Shown here: positions 1-7,771 of the stretch, piece after piece
Numbering within the stretch: the stretch's first letter is position 1
Layout of the letters: each line of letters begins with the position of its first letter
Program-made: the position numbers and the translations under genes
NCBI GenBank assembly: GCA_947495125.1
Contig: CANLXL010000007.1
Span: forward strand, 62,001-126,000
DNA: 64,000 bases
Origin: an uncultured Flaviramulus sp.
GTDB lineage: Bacteria > Bacteroidota > Bacteroidia > Flavobacteriales > Flavobacteriaceae
Direction of reading: 5' to 3'
The notes under the pieces: model-generated
Told to the model about the DNA's origin: nothing
Database searches by the model: none
What the model saw: only the letters and a program-made list of their open reading frames with translations

Positions 1-2
1 AC

Positions 3-923
3 TCAAATAAGTATATAAAGCTTACAGAACCGTCAGTTTTTAGGTATAAAGACTGTAAAAAATGTGAAAGATTTAATTTGGAGTTTTACAATAACAAGCC
101 CTATATAAGTGCACAAATTAAAATAGATACCAAGAATATACCTGTAAAGCTATTAATCGATTCCGGAGGAAGTGATGCCCTTTGGTTATTTGAGGATGAT
201 GCGTTAGGTATAACTACTAAGAGGAAGTATTTTGAGGATTTTCTTGGTCATGGTTTAAGTGGTAGCGTTTATGGCAAACGGTCGATCATCAAAGAGCTTA
301 GATTGAAAAGCTTTGTGTTAAAAGAAGCTAATGTTGCATTTCCGGACTCTTCATCTATAAGTTTTGCAAGGAAATTTAAGGGGCGTAATGGAAGTTTAGC
401 TGGTAATATATTAAAGCGGTTTAATGTCATTTTTGATTATCAAAATGCCATAATAACCTTAAAAAAGAATTCACATTTTAAGGAGGAGTTCAATTATAAC
501 AAAGCGGGTATTGAGTTGGCTCACAATGGTGTTAGGGTTGTAAGACAAAAGGATTTTATTAGTACTTACGATAATTACAGAACAACAAGTGAGAATGGCA
601 ATGCTAATCGCAGTGGTACAAGAATAATTTTCAATCCGTCCTATAAAATGACATTAGCACCGGCCTATTCGATTGTCGAATTACGAAAAGATTCTCCGGC
701 GGCAAAAGCAGGGTTGAAGGTTGGAGATATTGTTCTAAGTATTAATGGGAAATCTACACATACGCTTACCTTGCAGCAAATGATTTTGATGTTTTATGGT
801 GATATAGGGAAACGAATAAAGTTAAAGGTTGAAAGACGGGGAGAGCTTATTCAAAATGGTGTGGTTTTGGCATTTAACTTTAGATTGGAGGATGTGTTTA
901 ATGAAAAAAGCCTAAACGATTAA
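3..923 (+). CDS. retropepsin-like aspartyl protease with C-terminal PDZ domain, 5' end outside window
   Basis: The frame is open from base 3 without a stop, so the gene begins upstream; a TTG at 78 is only an internal codon. Early in the visible part lies a retroviral-type aspartyl protease signature (LLIDSGGSDALWL), the D-S/T-G catalytic triad of the family. The C-terminal third is a PDZ domain (PAYSIVELRKDSPAAKAGLK, then VGDIVLSING). Bacteroidota encode many such periplasmic or lipoprotein proteases that pair a pepsin-like half with PDZ; their substrates are mostly unknown. It converges on the DUF1573 gene and shares a hairpin with it. Fold assignment is solid, function is inference. Confidence 0.8.
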   Translation, partial: SNKYIKLTEPSVFRYKDCKKCERFNLEFYNNKPYISAQIKIDTKNIPVKLLIDSGGSDALWLFEDDALGITTKRKYFEDFLGHGLSGSVYGKRSIIKELRLKSFVLKEANVAFPDSSSISFARKFKGRNGSLAGNILKRFNVIFDYQNAIITLKKNSHFKEEFNYNKAGIELAHNGVRVVRQKDFISTYDNYRTTSENGNANRSGTRIIFNPSYKMTLAPAYSIVELRKDSPAAKAGLKVGDIVLSINGKSTHTLTLQQMILMFYGDIGKRIKLKVERRGELIQNGVVLAFNFRLEDVFNEKSLND

Positions 924-931
924 GTTTAGGC
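903..931 (-). terminator. intrinsic terminator of the DUF1573 gene, overlapping the end of the protease gene
   Basis: Perfect 8-bp stem GCCTAAAC/GTTTAGGC (910-917 with 924-931), six-base loop. Read on the minus strand it is followed by a run of six T, so it terminates the minus-strand gene; the stem includes the last codons and stop codon of the convergent plus-strand gene. Confidence 0.8.
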
Positions 932-955
932 TCTTAAATCAAAATATATTTTTAG

Positions 956-1381
956 TTATTGCTGTACAATACTTCTTTCTTTCTTTTTAAGGACACTGGC
1001 TTTACTGGAATCTATAACCAAACCTTTAATTTTTAAAGCAACAGTAGGCGTTTCGGCGTTAGAAATAACGGTAATTGTTTTTCTAATAGGATTTACTCTG
1101 TTGGTATCATATTTAACCTCAATTTCTCCTGTTTTTCCTGGTAAAATCGGATCTTTAGGCTTTTTAGGGATAGTACATCCACAACTAGAGGTAACTTTAG
1201 AAATTATTAGAGGCGCATCTCCGGTGTTGGTAAACTCAAAAACGCGCACACCATTTGATCCTTTTTCAATAGTGCCATAGTCAATAGTGTCGGTTTTAAA
1301 CTCTATTTTAGCCACTTTATCCTGAGCATTAACAGAAATACTCATCAGCCCGATAAATAAAATTGTAATTAATTGTTTCAT
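956..1381 (-). CDS. DUF1573 domain secreted protein
   Basis: 141-residue protein with a clear signal peptide (MKQLITILFIGLMSISVNAQ). The mature part has the DUF1573 pattern: IDYGTIEKGS, FTNTGDAPLIISKVTSSCGCTI and PGKTGEIEVKYDT. This is an Ig-like, ASPM/SPD-2/Hydin-related fold common in Bacteroidota envelopes; no biochemical role is established. The SCGC motif is typical of the family. It has its own strong flavobacterial promoter about 110 bases upstream and a terminator directly downstream, so it is probably monocistronic apart from the possible leader peptide. Confidence 0.85.
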   Translation of the reverse strand: MKQLITILFIGLMSISVNAQDKVAKIEFKTDTIDYGTIEKGSNGVRVFEFTNTGDAPLIISKVTSSCGCTIPKKPKDPILPGKTGEIEVKYDTNRVNPIRKTITVISNAETPTVALKIKGLVIDSSKASVLKKKERSIVQQ

Positions 1382-1409
1382 CTGTTCTTTATTTTAATTG
1401 TTCGTTAAT

Positions 1410-1469
1410 TTAGTTGTCTAGAACACCACCACAATCCATCTCTTTAAGGCGGTAGGGCGTTTCATTCAT
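1410..1469 (-). CDS. possible 19-residue leader peptide upstream of the DUF1573 gene
   Basis: ATG...TAA frame encoding MNETPYRLKEMDCGGVLDN. It starts about 20 bases downstream of a near-perfect flavobacterial -7 element (1489-1496), and ends 28 bases before the DUF1573 start. Such a placement is what a translated leader would look like, and the composition (charged, CGG) is not that of random AT-rich sequence. No protein family is known to me; it could still be chance. Confidence 0.4.
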   Translation of the reverse strand: MNETPYRLKEMDCGGVLDN

Positions 1470-1488
1470 TTTTATTCTAAAATCAAGT

Positions 1489-1519
1489 CAAACATAGGTA
1501 CTTTTTCTACAATCTACAA
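1489..1519 (-). promoter_or_regulatory. promoter of the DUF1573 transcript
   Basis: On the minus strand, TTG (1519-1517), 20-base spacer, then TATGTTTG (1496-1489), a full match to the Bacteroidota sigma-ABfr consensus TTG-N19/20-TAnnTTTG. The start point would lie near 1482, giving a leader of about 100 bases before the gene. Confidence 0.7.
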
Positions 1520-1671
1520 AATTATTAGACGTAATGCATGTATGTTAACATATTCAACTTGCTTAAATGTACCTACGACTTCGTTGTAAATATCCGCTTA
1601 AAACTATTAAAATAAGAAAAAATCACGATTATCAATCTTTAATTATAGTTTCACAGAAAAAGAAATATAAG

Positions 1672-1679
1672 TACTTTTG
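1672..1679 (+). promoter_or_regulatory. -7 element of the valS promoter
   Basis: TACTTTTG matches TAnnTTTG; the -33 region is weak. It lies 30 bases before the chosen ATG and overlaps an alternative in-frame TTG at 1677, which therefore cannot be the translation start. Confidence 0.6.
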
Positions 1680-1709
1680 CACAGCAATGTTCAAAAACTA
1701 TTCCAAAGT

Positions 1710-4340
1710 ATGCAAATTCCATCAAAATATGATGCTAGTCAGGTAGAAGATAAGTGGTATGATTACTGGATGAAACACCGTTATTTTCATTCAGAACCGG
1801 ATGAAAGAGAGCCATATACTATTGTAATTCCACCCCCAAATGTTACCGGCGTATTGCATATGGGGCATATGCTTAATAATACCATTCAAGATGTATTAAT
1901 CAGGCGCGCACGTTTGCAAGGGAAAAATGCATGTTGGGTTCCCGGTACAGATCATGCGTCTATTGCTACAGAAGCTAAAGTAGTGGCCAGGTTAAAGGAA
2001 CAAGGCATAGATAAAAACAGTTTATCTCGCGATGAATTTTTAAAACATGCATGGGACTGGACTCACGAATATGGCGGTGTTATTTTAGAGCAATTGAAAA
2101 AACTTGGTTGCTCATGCGACTGGGACAGAACCAAATTCACCATGGATGATGACATGAGCGCATCGGTTATTAAGGTATTTGTTGATTTATATAACAAAGG
2201 GCTTATTTATAGAGGTTACAGAATGGTGAATTGGGACCCGGAAGCAAAAACCACGCTGTCTGACGAGGAAGTGATTCATGAAGAACGCCAAGGGAATTTA
2301 TATTATTTACAATATAAAATTGAAGATAGTGAAGATACTTTAACCATTGCTACGACAAGGCCTGAGACTATTTTTGGAGATACAGCCATCTGTATTAATC
2401 CCAATGACGAACGATTTTCTCATTTACGTGGAAAGAAAGCCATTGTACCTATTTGTAATCGCGTGATTCCCATTATTGAAGACGACTATGTGGATGTCGA
2501 GTTTGGTACCGGTTGTTTAAAAGTAACCCCTGCACATGACGAAAACGACAAGGCCTTAGGAGATAAACATCAATTAGAGGTTATTGATATTTTTAATGAA
2601 GATGCCAGTTTAAATAGTTTTGGGATGCAGTTTGAAGGGCAAGATCGCTTTATGGCTAGAAAAGCTGTTGCCAAGGTATTAGAAGAAACCGGTGTTTTAG
2701 TTAAAACGGAAACGCATACTAATAAAGTAGGAACTTCTGAAAGAACCAAAGCTGTTATAGAACCTCGTTTAAGTGATCAATGGTTTTTAAAAATGGAAGA
2801 TTTAGCAAAACCAGCGATAAAAGCGGTTTTAGAAGATAGAGATATTAAACTGTTTCCGAAAAAGTTTGAAAATACCTATCGCCATTGGATGGAAAACATA
2901 AGGGATTGGAATATTTCACGTCAACTTTGGTGGGGGCAGCAAATTCCGGCCTATTATTATGGTAATGGAAAAGAGGATTTTGTAGTTGCTGAAAGTATTG
3001 AAGAAGCACTTGAAATTGCAAAAAAGAAAACGAATAACGAGCAATTAACAACCAATAACTTAACTCAAGATACCGATGCACTGGATACCTGGTTCTCATC
3101 ATGGTTATGGCCAATAAGTGTTTTTGATGGCATTCGTAACCCTGAAAATGCAGATATTTCGTATTACTATCCTACTAACGATTTGGTTACCGGCCCCGAC
3201 ATTTTGTTCTTTTGGGTGGCACGTATGATTGTTTCGGGTTATGAATATAAGGGAGAAAGGCCTTTTGAAAATGTATATCTCACCGGATTGGTACGCGATA
3301 AACAGCGTCGTAAAATGAGTAAACAGTTGGGGAATTCCCCGGATGCCTTAAAACTTATAGAGGAATATGGAGCCGATGGCGTTCGTGTTGGCCTATTATT
3401 AAGTTCAGCTGCTGGAAACGATTTAATGTTCGATGAAGCTTTATGCAACCAGGGAAAAGGGTTCGCCAATAAAATTTGGAATGCTTTTCGATTAATCAAC
3501 GGCTGGGAGGTAGCCGAGATAGACCAACCAGGATCGTCTAAGATTGCGGTAGCATGGTTTGAAGCAAAGTTTCAGAACGCTTTAGTGGATATTGAAGATC
3601 ATTTTAGTAAATATAGGTTGAGCGATGCTTTAATGAGTATGTATAAACTGATCTATGATGATTTCTGCGGATGGTTTTTGGAAATGATTAAACCGGCCTA
3701 CCAGCAACCTATTGATACGAAAACGTATGATGCTGCAATTTCTATTTTGGAAAATAATTTAAGGATATTGCATCCGTTTATGCCATTTTTAACTGAAGAA
3801 ATTTGGCAGCATATTACTGAAAGACAATCTCGAGAAGCATTAATTGTTGCAAAATGGCCCGAAGCTAAAGTTGTAAATAAGGACTTGATTTCTGAATTTG
3901 ACTTTGCATCTGGGGTGATTTCCGGGATTCGTACCATAAGAAAACAAAAAAATATAGCGTTTAAGGATGCTATTGGCTTTTCAGTAATTAATAATGAGGG
4001 TTCAAAGAAGACTTTTGATGCGATCATTAAAAAATTAGGAAACCTTGAAGCAATAGATTATGTGTCTGAAGCGGTTGATGGCGCACAGACTTTTAGAGTG
4101 AAGTCTAATGAGTATTTCGTGCCTATGACCGGACATATTGATGTTGACACTGAAATTAAAAAACTTACAGAAGAGCTTAATTACACCGAAGGTTTTTTAA
4201 AATCGGTACAGAAGAAACTATCTAACGAACGTTTTGTAGCTGGTGCTCCGGAACAGGTGGTAGCCGGTGAGAAGAAAAAAGAAGCCGATGCCTTGGCTAA
4301 AATTGAAACGCTGAAGGCTAGTTTGTCTAGTTTGAAATAA
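1710..4340 (+). CDS. valS: valine--tRNA ligase
   Basis: Class Ia aminoacyl-tRNA synthetase that charges tRNA-Val, 876 residues. The HIGH motif appears as HMGH at about 50-53 after PPPNVTGVL, and the KMSKS motif as KMSKQ at 535-539. The editing (CP1) domain lies between, with [22 protein letters not shown] and the anticodon-binding region follow, and the C-terminus is a coiled-coil arm. I chose the ATG at 1710 ([16 protein letters not shown]) because flavobacterial ValRS proteins start this way and because the upstream TTG overlaps the promoter. It stands alone in plus orientation with about 250 non-coding bases behind it. Confidence 0.97.
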   Translation: MQIPSKYDASQVEDKWYDYWMKHRYFHSEPDEREPYTIVIPPPNVTGVLHMGHMLNNTIQDVLIRRARLQGKNACWVPGTDHASIATEAKVVARLKEQGIDKNSLSRDEFLKHAWDWTHEYGGVILEQLKKLGCSCDWDRTKFTMDDDMSASVIKVFVDLYNKGLIYRGYRMVNWDPEAKTTLSDEEVIHEERQGNLYYLQYKIEDSEDTLTIATTRPETIFGDTAICINPNDERFSHLRGKKAIVPICNRVIPIIEDDYVDVEFGTGCLKVTPAHDENDKALGDKHQLEVIDIFNEDASLNSFGMQFEGQDRFMARKAVAKVLEETGVLVKTETHTNKVGTSERTKAVIEPRLSDQWFLKMEDLAKPAIKAVLEDRDIKLFPKKFENTYRHWMENIRDWNISRQLWWGQQIPAYYYGNGKEDFVVAESIEEALEIAKKKTNNEQLTTNNLTQDTDALDTWFSSWLWPISVFDGIRNPENADISYYYPTNDLVTGPDILFFWVARMIVSGYEYKGERPFENVYLTGLVRDKQRRKMSKQLGNSPDALKLIEEYGADGVRVGLLLSSAAGNDLMFDEALCNQGKGFANKIWNAFRLINGWEVAEIDQPGSSKIAVAWFEAKFQNALVDIEDHFSKYRLSDALMSMYKLIYDDFCGWFLEMIKPAYQQPIDTKTYDAAISILENNLRILHPFMPFLTEEIWQHITERQSREALIVAKWPEAKVVNKDLISEFDFASGVISGIRTIRKQKNIAFKDAIGFSVINNEGSKKTFDAIIKKLGNLEAIDYVSEAVDGAQTFRVKSNEYFVPMTGHIDVDTEIKKLTEELNYTEGFLKSVQKKLSNERFVAGAPEQVVAGEKKKEADALAKIETLKASLSSLK

Positions 4341-4345
4341 GGAAG

Positions 4346-4544
4346 TCTTAGTAGGGGTTTAGAAATATATAACTAAATAAGTCTTAGGACCGAATAAGCG
4401 ATTATTTTCTTGCAGAGTGCTCGAATTTTAGCATATTTTCCTTGCACAAAGCTCAAAGCCTAGTTCTTCTAACCAATTTACCCATTAGTCTAATTTCGGA
4501 AACATTTATCCAATGATTATCGACTCTTAGTAGAGGTTTAGGAA
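4346..4544. repeat. imperfect direct repeat behind valS
   Basis: TCTTAGTAGGGGTTTAGAAA (4346-4365) recurs as TCTTAGTAGAGGTTTAGGAA (4525-4544), 17 of 20 bases equal, with a third partial copy (GTCTTAGGA) near 4382. Between them is a loose internal repetition of TTGCA..GCTC..AA. No gene seen in 4341-4591; could be decayed mobile or duplicated sequence. Confidence 0.35.
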
Positions 4545-4591
4545 CCACTTTCAATGGTTGTACGTTATTGATATTTTTTTTGACAGCCTAA

Positions 4592-5059
4592 TTATTTTAT
4601 TTCCTTTTTCATTATAATTTCGGTCCTCTCGACGACTAACATACCTTTAGGGGCAGGGCTGTCTTTAAAACCCATACCTTTGTACATGTTTACTGCTATT
4701 TTTAATTTATGAAAACTTTGTAGGTAAAGATTTTTACCATGTACTTCTTTTACATAATCTATACATTTTTGGACTAATTTTTTTCCTAACCCGAGTCCAC
4801 GTGCTTTTTCATCCACAACTAGTTTGCAAAATTCATAATCAGTTGAATTCAATTTTTTTACTGATACCACCCCAATACATTCATCTCCATTATTTGCATA
4901 AAATGCCATTCCCCCGCTTTGAATATAATTTGAGACAGGATTTTGTACTTCCTCAATATCTTTATCCTGAGGCTGTATTCCCATTGAATTTGTTAGCCAA
5001 TTTACCCAAATTCTTTCAAAGTCACCTTTGTTTTTTTCTGAATATCTATCTATTGTCAT
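4592..5059 (-). CDS. GNAT family N-acetyltransferase
   Basis: 155 residues with the GNAT fold: a beta-strand GVVSVKKL, then FCKLVVDEKARGLGLGKKL, whose R-G-L-G-L-G-K is the acetyl-CoA pyrophosphate-binding motif A, and a C-terminal VNMYKGMGF segment typical of the family. The acceptor substrate cannot be read from the sequence. It is a free-standing gene with about 150 bases of AT-rich spacer on its 5' side; the valS gene converges on it from the other side. Confidence 0.85.
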   Translation of the reverse strand: MTIDRYSEKNKGDFERIWVNWLTNSMGIQPQDKDIEEVQNPVSNYIQSGGMAFYANNGDECIGVVSVKKLNSTDYEFCKLVVDEKARGLGLGKKLVQKCIDYVKEVHGKNLYLQSFHKLKIAVNMYKGMGFKDSPAPKGMLVVERTEIIMKKEIK

Positions 5060-5206
5060 TCATTATTTGTTCAAGTTAATCTTGGTTTTTAAATTACCAT
5101 AGCTAAATGACATAACTCAAAATAATAGTAACAGAGGTAAGTTATTTTTATTGATAACCTCAGGAGTACTACTATACATAATAAAGATATGAAGGTATTT
5201 AAATAG

Positions 5207-5473
5207 CTACTCCCGATACAAAAAATAATTATTCACCAAGCGTATATACTCTTGTTTGGCTTCATCTTCAGTAATGTTTTCGGTTTGAAATAAGGCATTG
5301 GTTTTAAAGGCATTAATGATGGGTTTTTTACTTCGGGGTTTGCCATAATCGTTTGTAGCTCTTTTGTAGTAAGCATAAAGCTTTAATAGTGTATCTGCCG
5401 GAAAAGGTTCTTTATGTGCATTTACACGATCAACAGCTTCTTGAAACGCTATGTCTAATTCATCATTACTCAT
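5207..5473 (-). CDS. acyl-CoA-binding protein family
   Basis: Start taken at the ATG (MSNDELDIAF) that overlaps the psd stop codon by eight bases (ATGAGTAA), which indicates translational coupling; a longer reading frame would begin inside psd. The 88-residue product resembles ACBP: FQEAVDRVNAHKEP, then LLKLYAYYKRATNDY (the conserved K-L-Y-x-x-Y-K-x-A-T block that contacts the acyl-CoA) and EDEAKQEYIRLV. The usual WxAW segment is reduced to TNALF. Last gene of LUD-cdsA-psd-acbP, it probably buffers acyl-CoA for phospholipid synthesis; that role is inferred from family and context. Confidence 0.8.
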   Translation of the reverse strand: MSNDELDIAFQEAVDRVNAHKEPFPADTLLKLYAYYKRATNDYGKPRSKKPIINAFKTNALFQTENITEDEAKQEYIRLVNNYFLYRE

Positions 5474-6122
5474 TAACTTCTGCAATAACACTTTCACCAC
5501 CACGAACTTTTTGGTTAAGCTGCACTTTAATGTTGGAGTCTAAAGGTAAAAATAAATCTACTCTAGAGCCAAATTTTATAAACCCGGAATCGCTACCTTG
5601 TTTTACCTTATCGTTTTGTTTGGCATAGTTAACAATACGTTTGGCTAAAGCGCCGGCAATTTGCCTGTAAAGTACTTTACCATAAGTTTCATTCTTCACA
5701 ACTACCGTGGTTCTTTCGTTTTCTTCACTGGCCTTAGGATGCCATGCCACTAAATATTTACCGGGGTGGTATTTACTAAAAATAACTTGCCCGCCAATAG
5801 GATAACGTGTTACATGCACATTTATTGGAGACATAAAAACGCTAACCTGTAAACGTTTTTCTTTAAAATATTCTTTTTCGAAAACCTCTTCAATAACGAC
5901 AACTTTACCATCAACAGGAGATACTACTTGTTTGTCATTTAAATTTGTATGACGTTTAGGGTTTCTAAAAAACTGCAAAATTAGAATTAAGAATACGAGT
6001 AATACAATCATAACAAGTGTTCTTAGCCAAGATATTATAATTAAGCTATCGACTAATAAAAAGGAAGCAACAACGAGAACAAATGTTATAAAAATAATTT
6101 TATGGCCTTCTTTATGAAACAT
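5466..6122 (-). CDS. psd: phosphatidylserine decarboxylase family protein
   Basis: Makes phosphatidylethanolamine from phosphatidylserine at the membrane. 218 residues, with two N-terminal transmembrane segments (about 8-26 and 32-50), VVSPVDGKVVVIEEV, VFMSPINVHVTRYPIGG, and near the C-terminus FIKFGSRVDLFLP. The proenzyme self-cleaves in this motif, here between G185 and S186, to create the pyruvoyl group. The short form without the LGST spelling is typical for Bacteroidota. The start overlaps cdsA by 11 bases, so it is co-transcribed with it, and the next step of the same pathway follows the cdsA product. Confidence 0.93.
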   Translation of the reverse strand: MFHKEGHKIIFITFVLVVASFLLVDSLIIISWLRTLVMIVLLVFLILILQFFRNPKRHTNLNDKQVVSPVDGKVVVIEEVFEKEYFKEKRLQVSVFMSPINVHVTRYPIGGQVIFSKYHPGKYLVAWHPKASEENERTTVVVKNETYGKVLYRQIAGALAKRIVNYAKQNDKVKQGSDSGFIKFGSRVDLFLPLDSNIKVQLNQKVRGGESVIAEVNE

Positions 6123-6933
6123 ATCGTAAAATTCTTAAAAATAAATATATAAATGGCGCAGCAAATATAATACTGTCCAAACGATCTAACAATCCGCCAT
6201 GACCTGGCATTATAGTGCCACTGTCTTTAACATTGGCTTGTCTTTTAAATTTTGATTCAATTAAATCGCCTATCGTTCCGAACACACTAATAATAATACT
6301 TAAAATTAACCAATTTGTAAAATCTAAGGTCTCTGTAAAGGTAGCTATAAAATAGCTTGCGATACAGGAAAAAAACAAACCACCCAGAAAACCTTCAACC
6401 GTTTTTTTTGGCGAAATTTTAGCGAATAGCTTTTGTTTACCAAAGTTTTTGCCCACTAAATATGCGAACGAATCGTTAACCCAAACTAAAATGAAAGCAC
6501 CTAACAATATATTAGGGTTGTAGCTTTGATAGTAATTGGTAATTAATACTAAAAATACAAAAGCGCTTGACAAATAGAACGTTGTAAGGATAAAACGCTT
6601 AGAGCTAAAAAGTGGAATGGTTTTTTCTGAAAACAAATCTTTTATTAAAAATAGCTGTACAAAAATCGTTATAACCATAAGTATTTGAGTCACTTCGTCT
6701 AAATCAAAAGGGATGTCCGACGCTAGTTGCCAGTAGGCGAAAACGCCATATAAAACCACAAAAATAAAGTAAGGAATAGCACTTTTTAATTGAATGAGTT
6801 TTTTGAATTCTTTCATGCAAATTAGCCCAAATACAAAAAAGAGGATAATCAATGCCTGTTCGTTAAAAAGAGCTAAGGTTAGTAATGACACATAAAGTAA
6901 ACCGGAAAGCAATCGGGTAAGAAGTTCTTTCAT
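6112..6933 (-). CDS. cdsA: phosphatidate cytidylyltransferase (CDP-diacylglycerol synthase)
   Basis: Integral membrane enzyme that joins CTP and phosphatidic acid to CDP-diacylglycerol, the precursor for the downstream phosphatidylserine and phosphatidylethanolamine steps. 273 residues with about eight hydrophobic segments. The family signature is clear at the C-terminus: GTIGDLIESKFKRQANVKDSG, then MPGHGGLLDRLDSIIFAAP, which holds the Mg2+-binding acidic residues. It sits upstream of and overlaps psd, and lies 92 bases behind the LUD gene. Confidence 0.95.
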   Translation of the reverse strand: MKELLTRLLSGLLYVSLLTLALFNEQALIILFFVFGLICMKEFKKLIQLKSAIPYFIFVVLYGVFAYWQLASDIPFDLDEVTQILMVITIFVQLFLIKDLFSEKTIPLFSSKRFILTTFYLSSAFVFLVLITNYYQSYNPNILLGAFILVWVNDSFAYLVGKNFGKQKLFAKISPKKTVEGFLGGLFFSCIASYFIATFTETLDFTNWLILSIIISVFGTIGDLIESKFKRQANVKDSGTIMPGHGGLLDRLDSIIFAAPFIYLFLRILRYVS

Positions 6934-7025
6934 TAGCTTACCGGATTTATGGTTTTAAAAAGATTTGATACACTTTTCATGTAGTAATGACTGGTTGTAA
7001 TTAAAATTTTAGCCATAAAACTATT

Positions 7026-7634
7026 CTATAAGTCTTCTAAAAGGAGTAAGTATAGATTCTTTGCACTGCTACCATAGCTTAGAAAATCTTTATCATCACC
7101 GGATTTAAAATGTTTAATAGTGGTAATATTTGTTGGGATTTTTTCTCTGTTTTTGGTCTTTATACCGCGCAAACCTTCTCCTATGTTTTCAACAATTTGA
7201 CTCGTAGTAGCAAAAACGATAAAGTTCACGGGTAACTCCGGAAGCTTCTTTTCGAATATGTGTTTTGAAGAAATAAGTAAAGACCCATCATTAGCAATTA
7301 AATTCTCACAGGTTGTAAGGAAAAAGGTAGATTCACTAATTTTTTTAGTAGCCTTTAAATTTGAATCTTTAAACTTGTCTTCTAGGTTGCTATCGAGTAA
7401 CAGTGCTTTTTTATAGGTCCAATCATTTTCAATAATAATATTTTGTAAGTTTTGAAAGATTTCATCTAAGTCTTCACAATACAGAAACTTACCGCCATTA
7501 GCCTTAAAGTTTATAGTAAACCTCTCGTCTATTGGTAGTTTAATTTCAGGCATATATTTGCCTCTATCATTCGACTTCAATTCTTTGTCTGAACTATCAG
7601 ATTTAGAACCAAAAATTTTTCTAAAAAGACTCAT
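7026..7634 (-). CDS. LUD domain (LutC/YkgG-like) protein
   Basis: 202 residues. The recognisable part is the C-terminal half: TFFLTTCENLIANDGSLLISS, then LPVNFIVFATTSQIVENIGEGLRGIK and KHFKSGDDKDFLSYGSSAKNLYLLLLEDL, a pattern of LUD proteins such as LutC of lactate utilization. LutA/LutB partners are absent here; instead the gene is the first of a unit with cdsA, psd and acbP, a layout I associate with other Flavobacteriaceae. That suggests a role distinct from lactate oxidation, which remains unknown. It has its own promoter immediately after the ftsH terminator. Confidence 0.75.
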   Translation of the reverse strand: MSLFRKIFGSKSDSSDKELKSNDRGKYMPEIKLPIDERFTINFKANGGKFLYCEDLDEIFQNLQNIIIENDWTYKKALLLDSNLEDKFKDSNLKATKKISESTFFLTTCENLIANDGSLLISSKHIFEKKLPELPVNFIVFATTSQIVENIGEGLRGIKTKNREKIPTNITTIKHFKSGDDKDFLSYGSSAKNLYLLLLEDL

Positions 7635-7673
7635 TTAATCGTTGCTATTAACTCAATTTCTCTAGAACCTTAT

Positions 7674-7681
7674 CAAATATA
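7674..7681 (-). promoter_or_regulatory. -7 element for the LUD-cdsA-psd-acbP unit
   Basis: TATATTTG on the minus strand (7681-7674), a full TAnnTTTG match, 40 bases before the LUD start codon. It directly abuts the ftsH terminator hairpin, whose arm occupies the -33 region. Confidence 0.6.
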
Positions 7682-7721
7682 AAAAATCTTAAATTAACCA
7701 TACGATTAATTTAAGATTTTT
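7682..7721 (-). terminator. terminator behind ftsH
   Basis: A perfect 16-bp inverted repeat (7682-7697 with 7706-7721), loop of eight bases, with A/T tracts at both ends, 50 bases after the ftsH stop. It separates the rsfS-ftsH unit from the LUD unit. Confidence 0.85.
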
Positions 7722-7771
7722 ACTAAAAGCTTAACAAAATAGGCTAAGCTTCCAAGAATTATATAGATGAG

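Noticed and set aside
1677-1709. N-terminal extension of valS from a TTG at 1677
   Set aside because: Overlaps the promoter -7 element TACTTTTG; relatives start at MxIPSKY, i.e. the ATG at 1710.
3000-3075. Low-complexity [15 protein letters not shown] segment in valS as an inserted repeat
   Set aside because: The region has the same length as the corresponding loop of other flavobacterial ValRS proteins that I recall, so it is variation and not an insertion.
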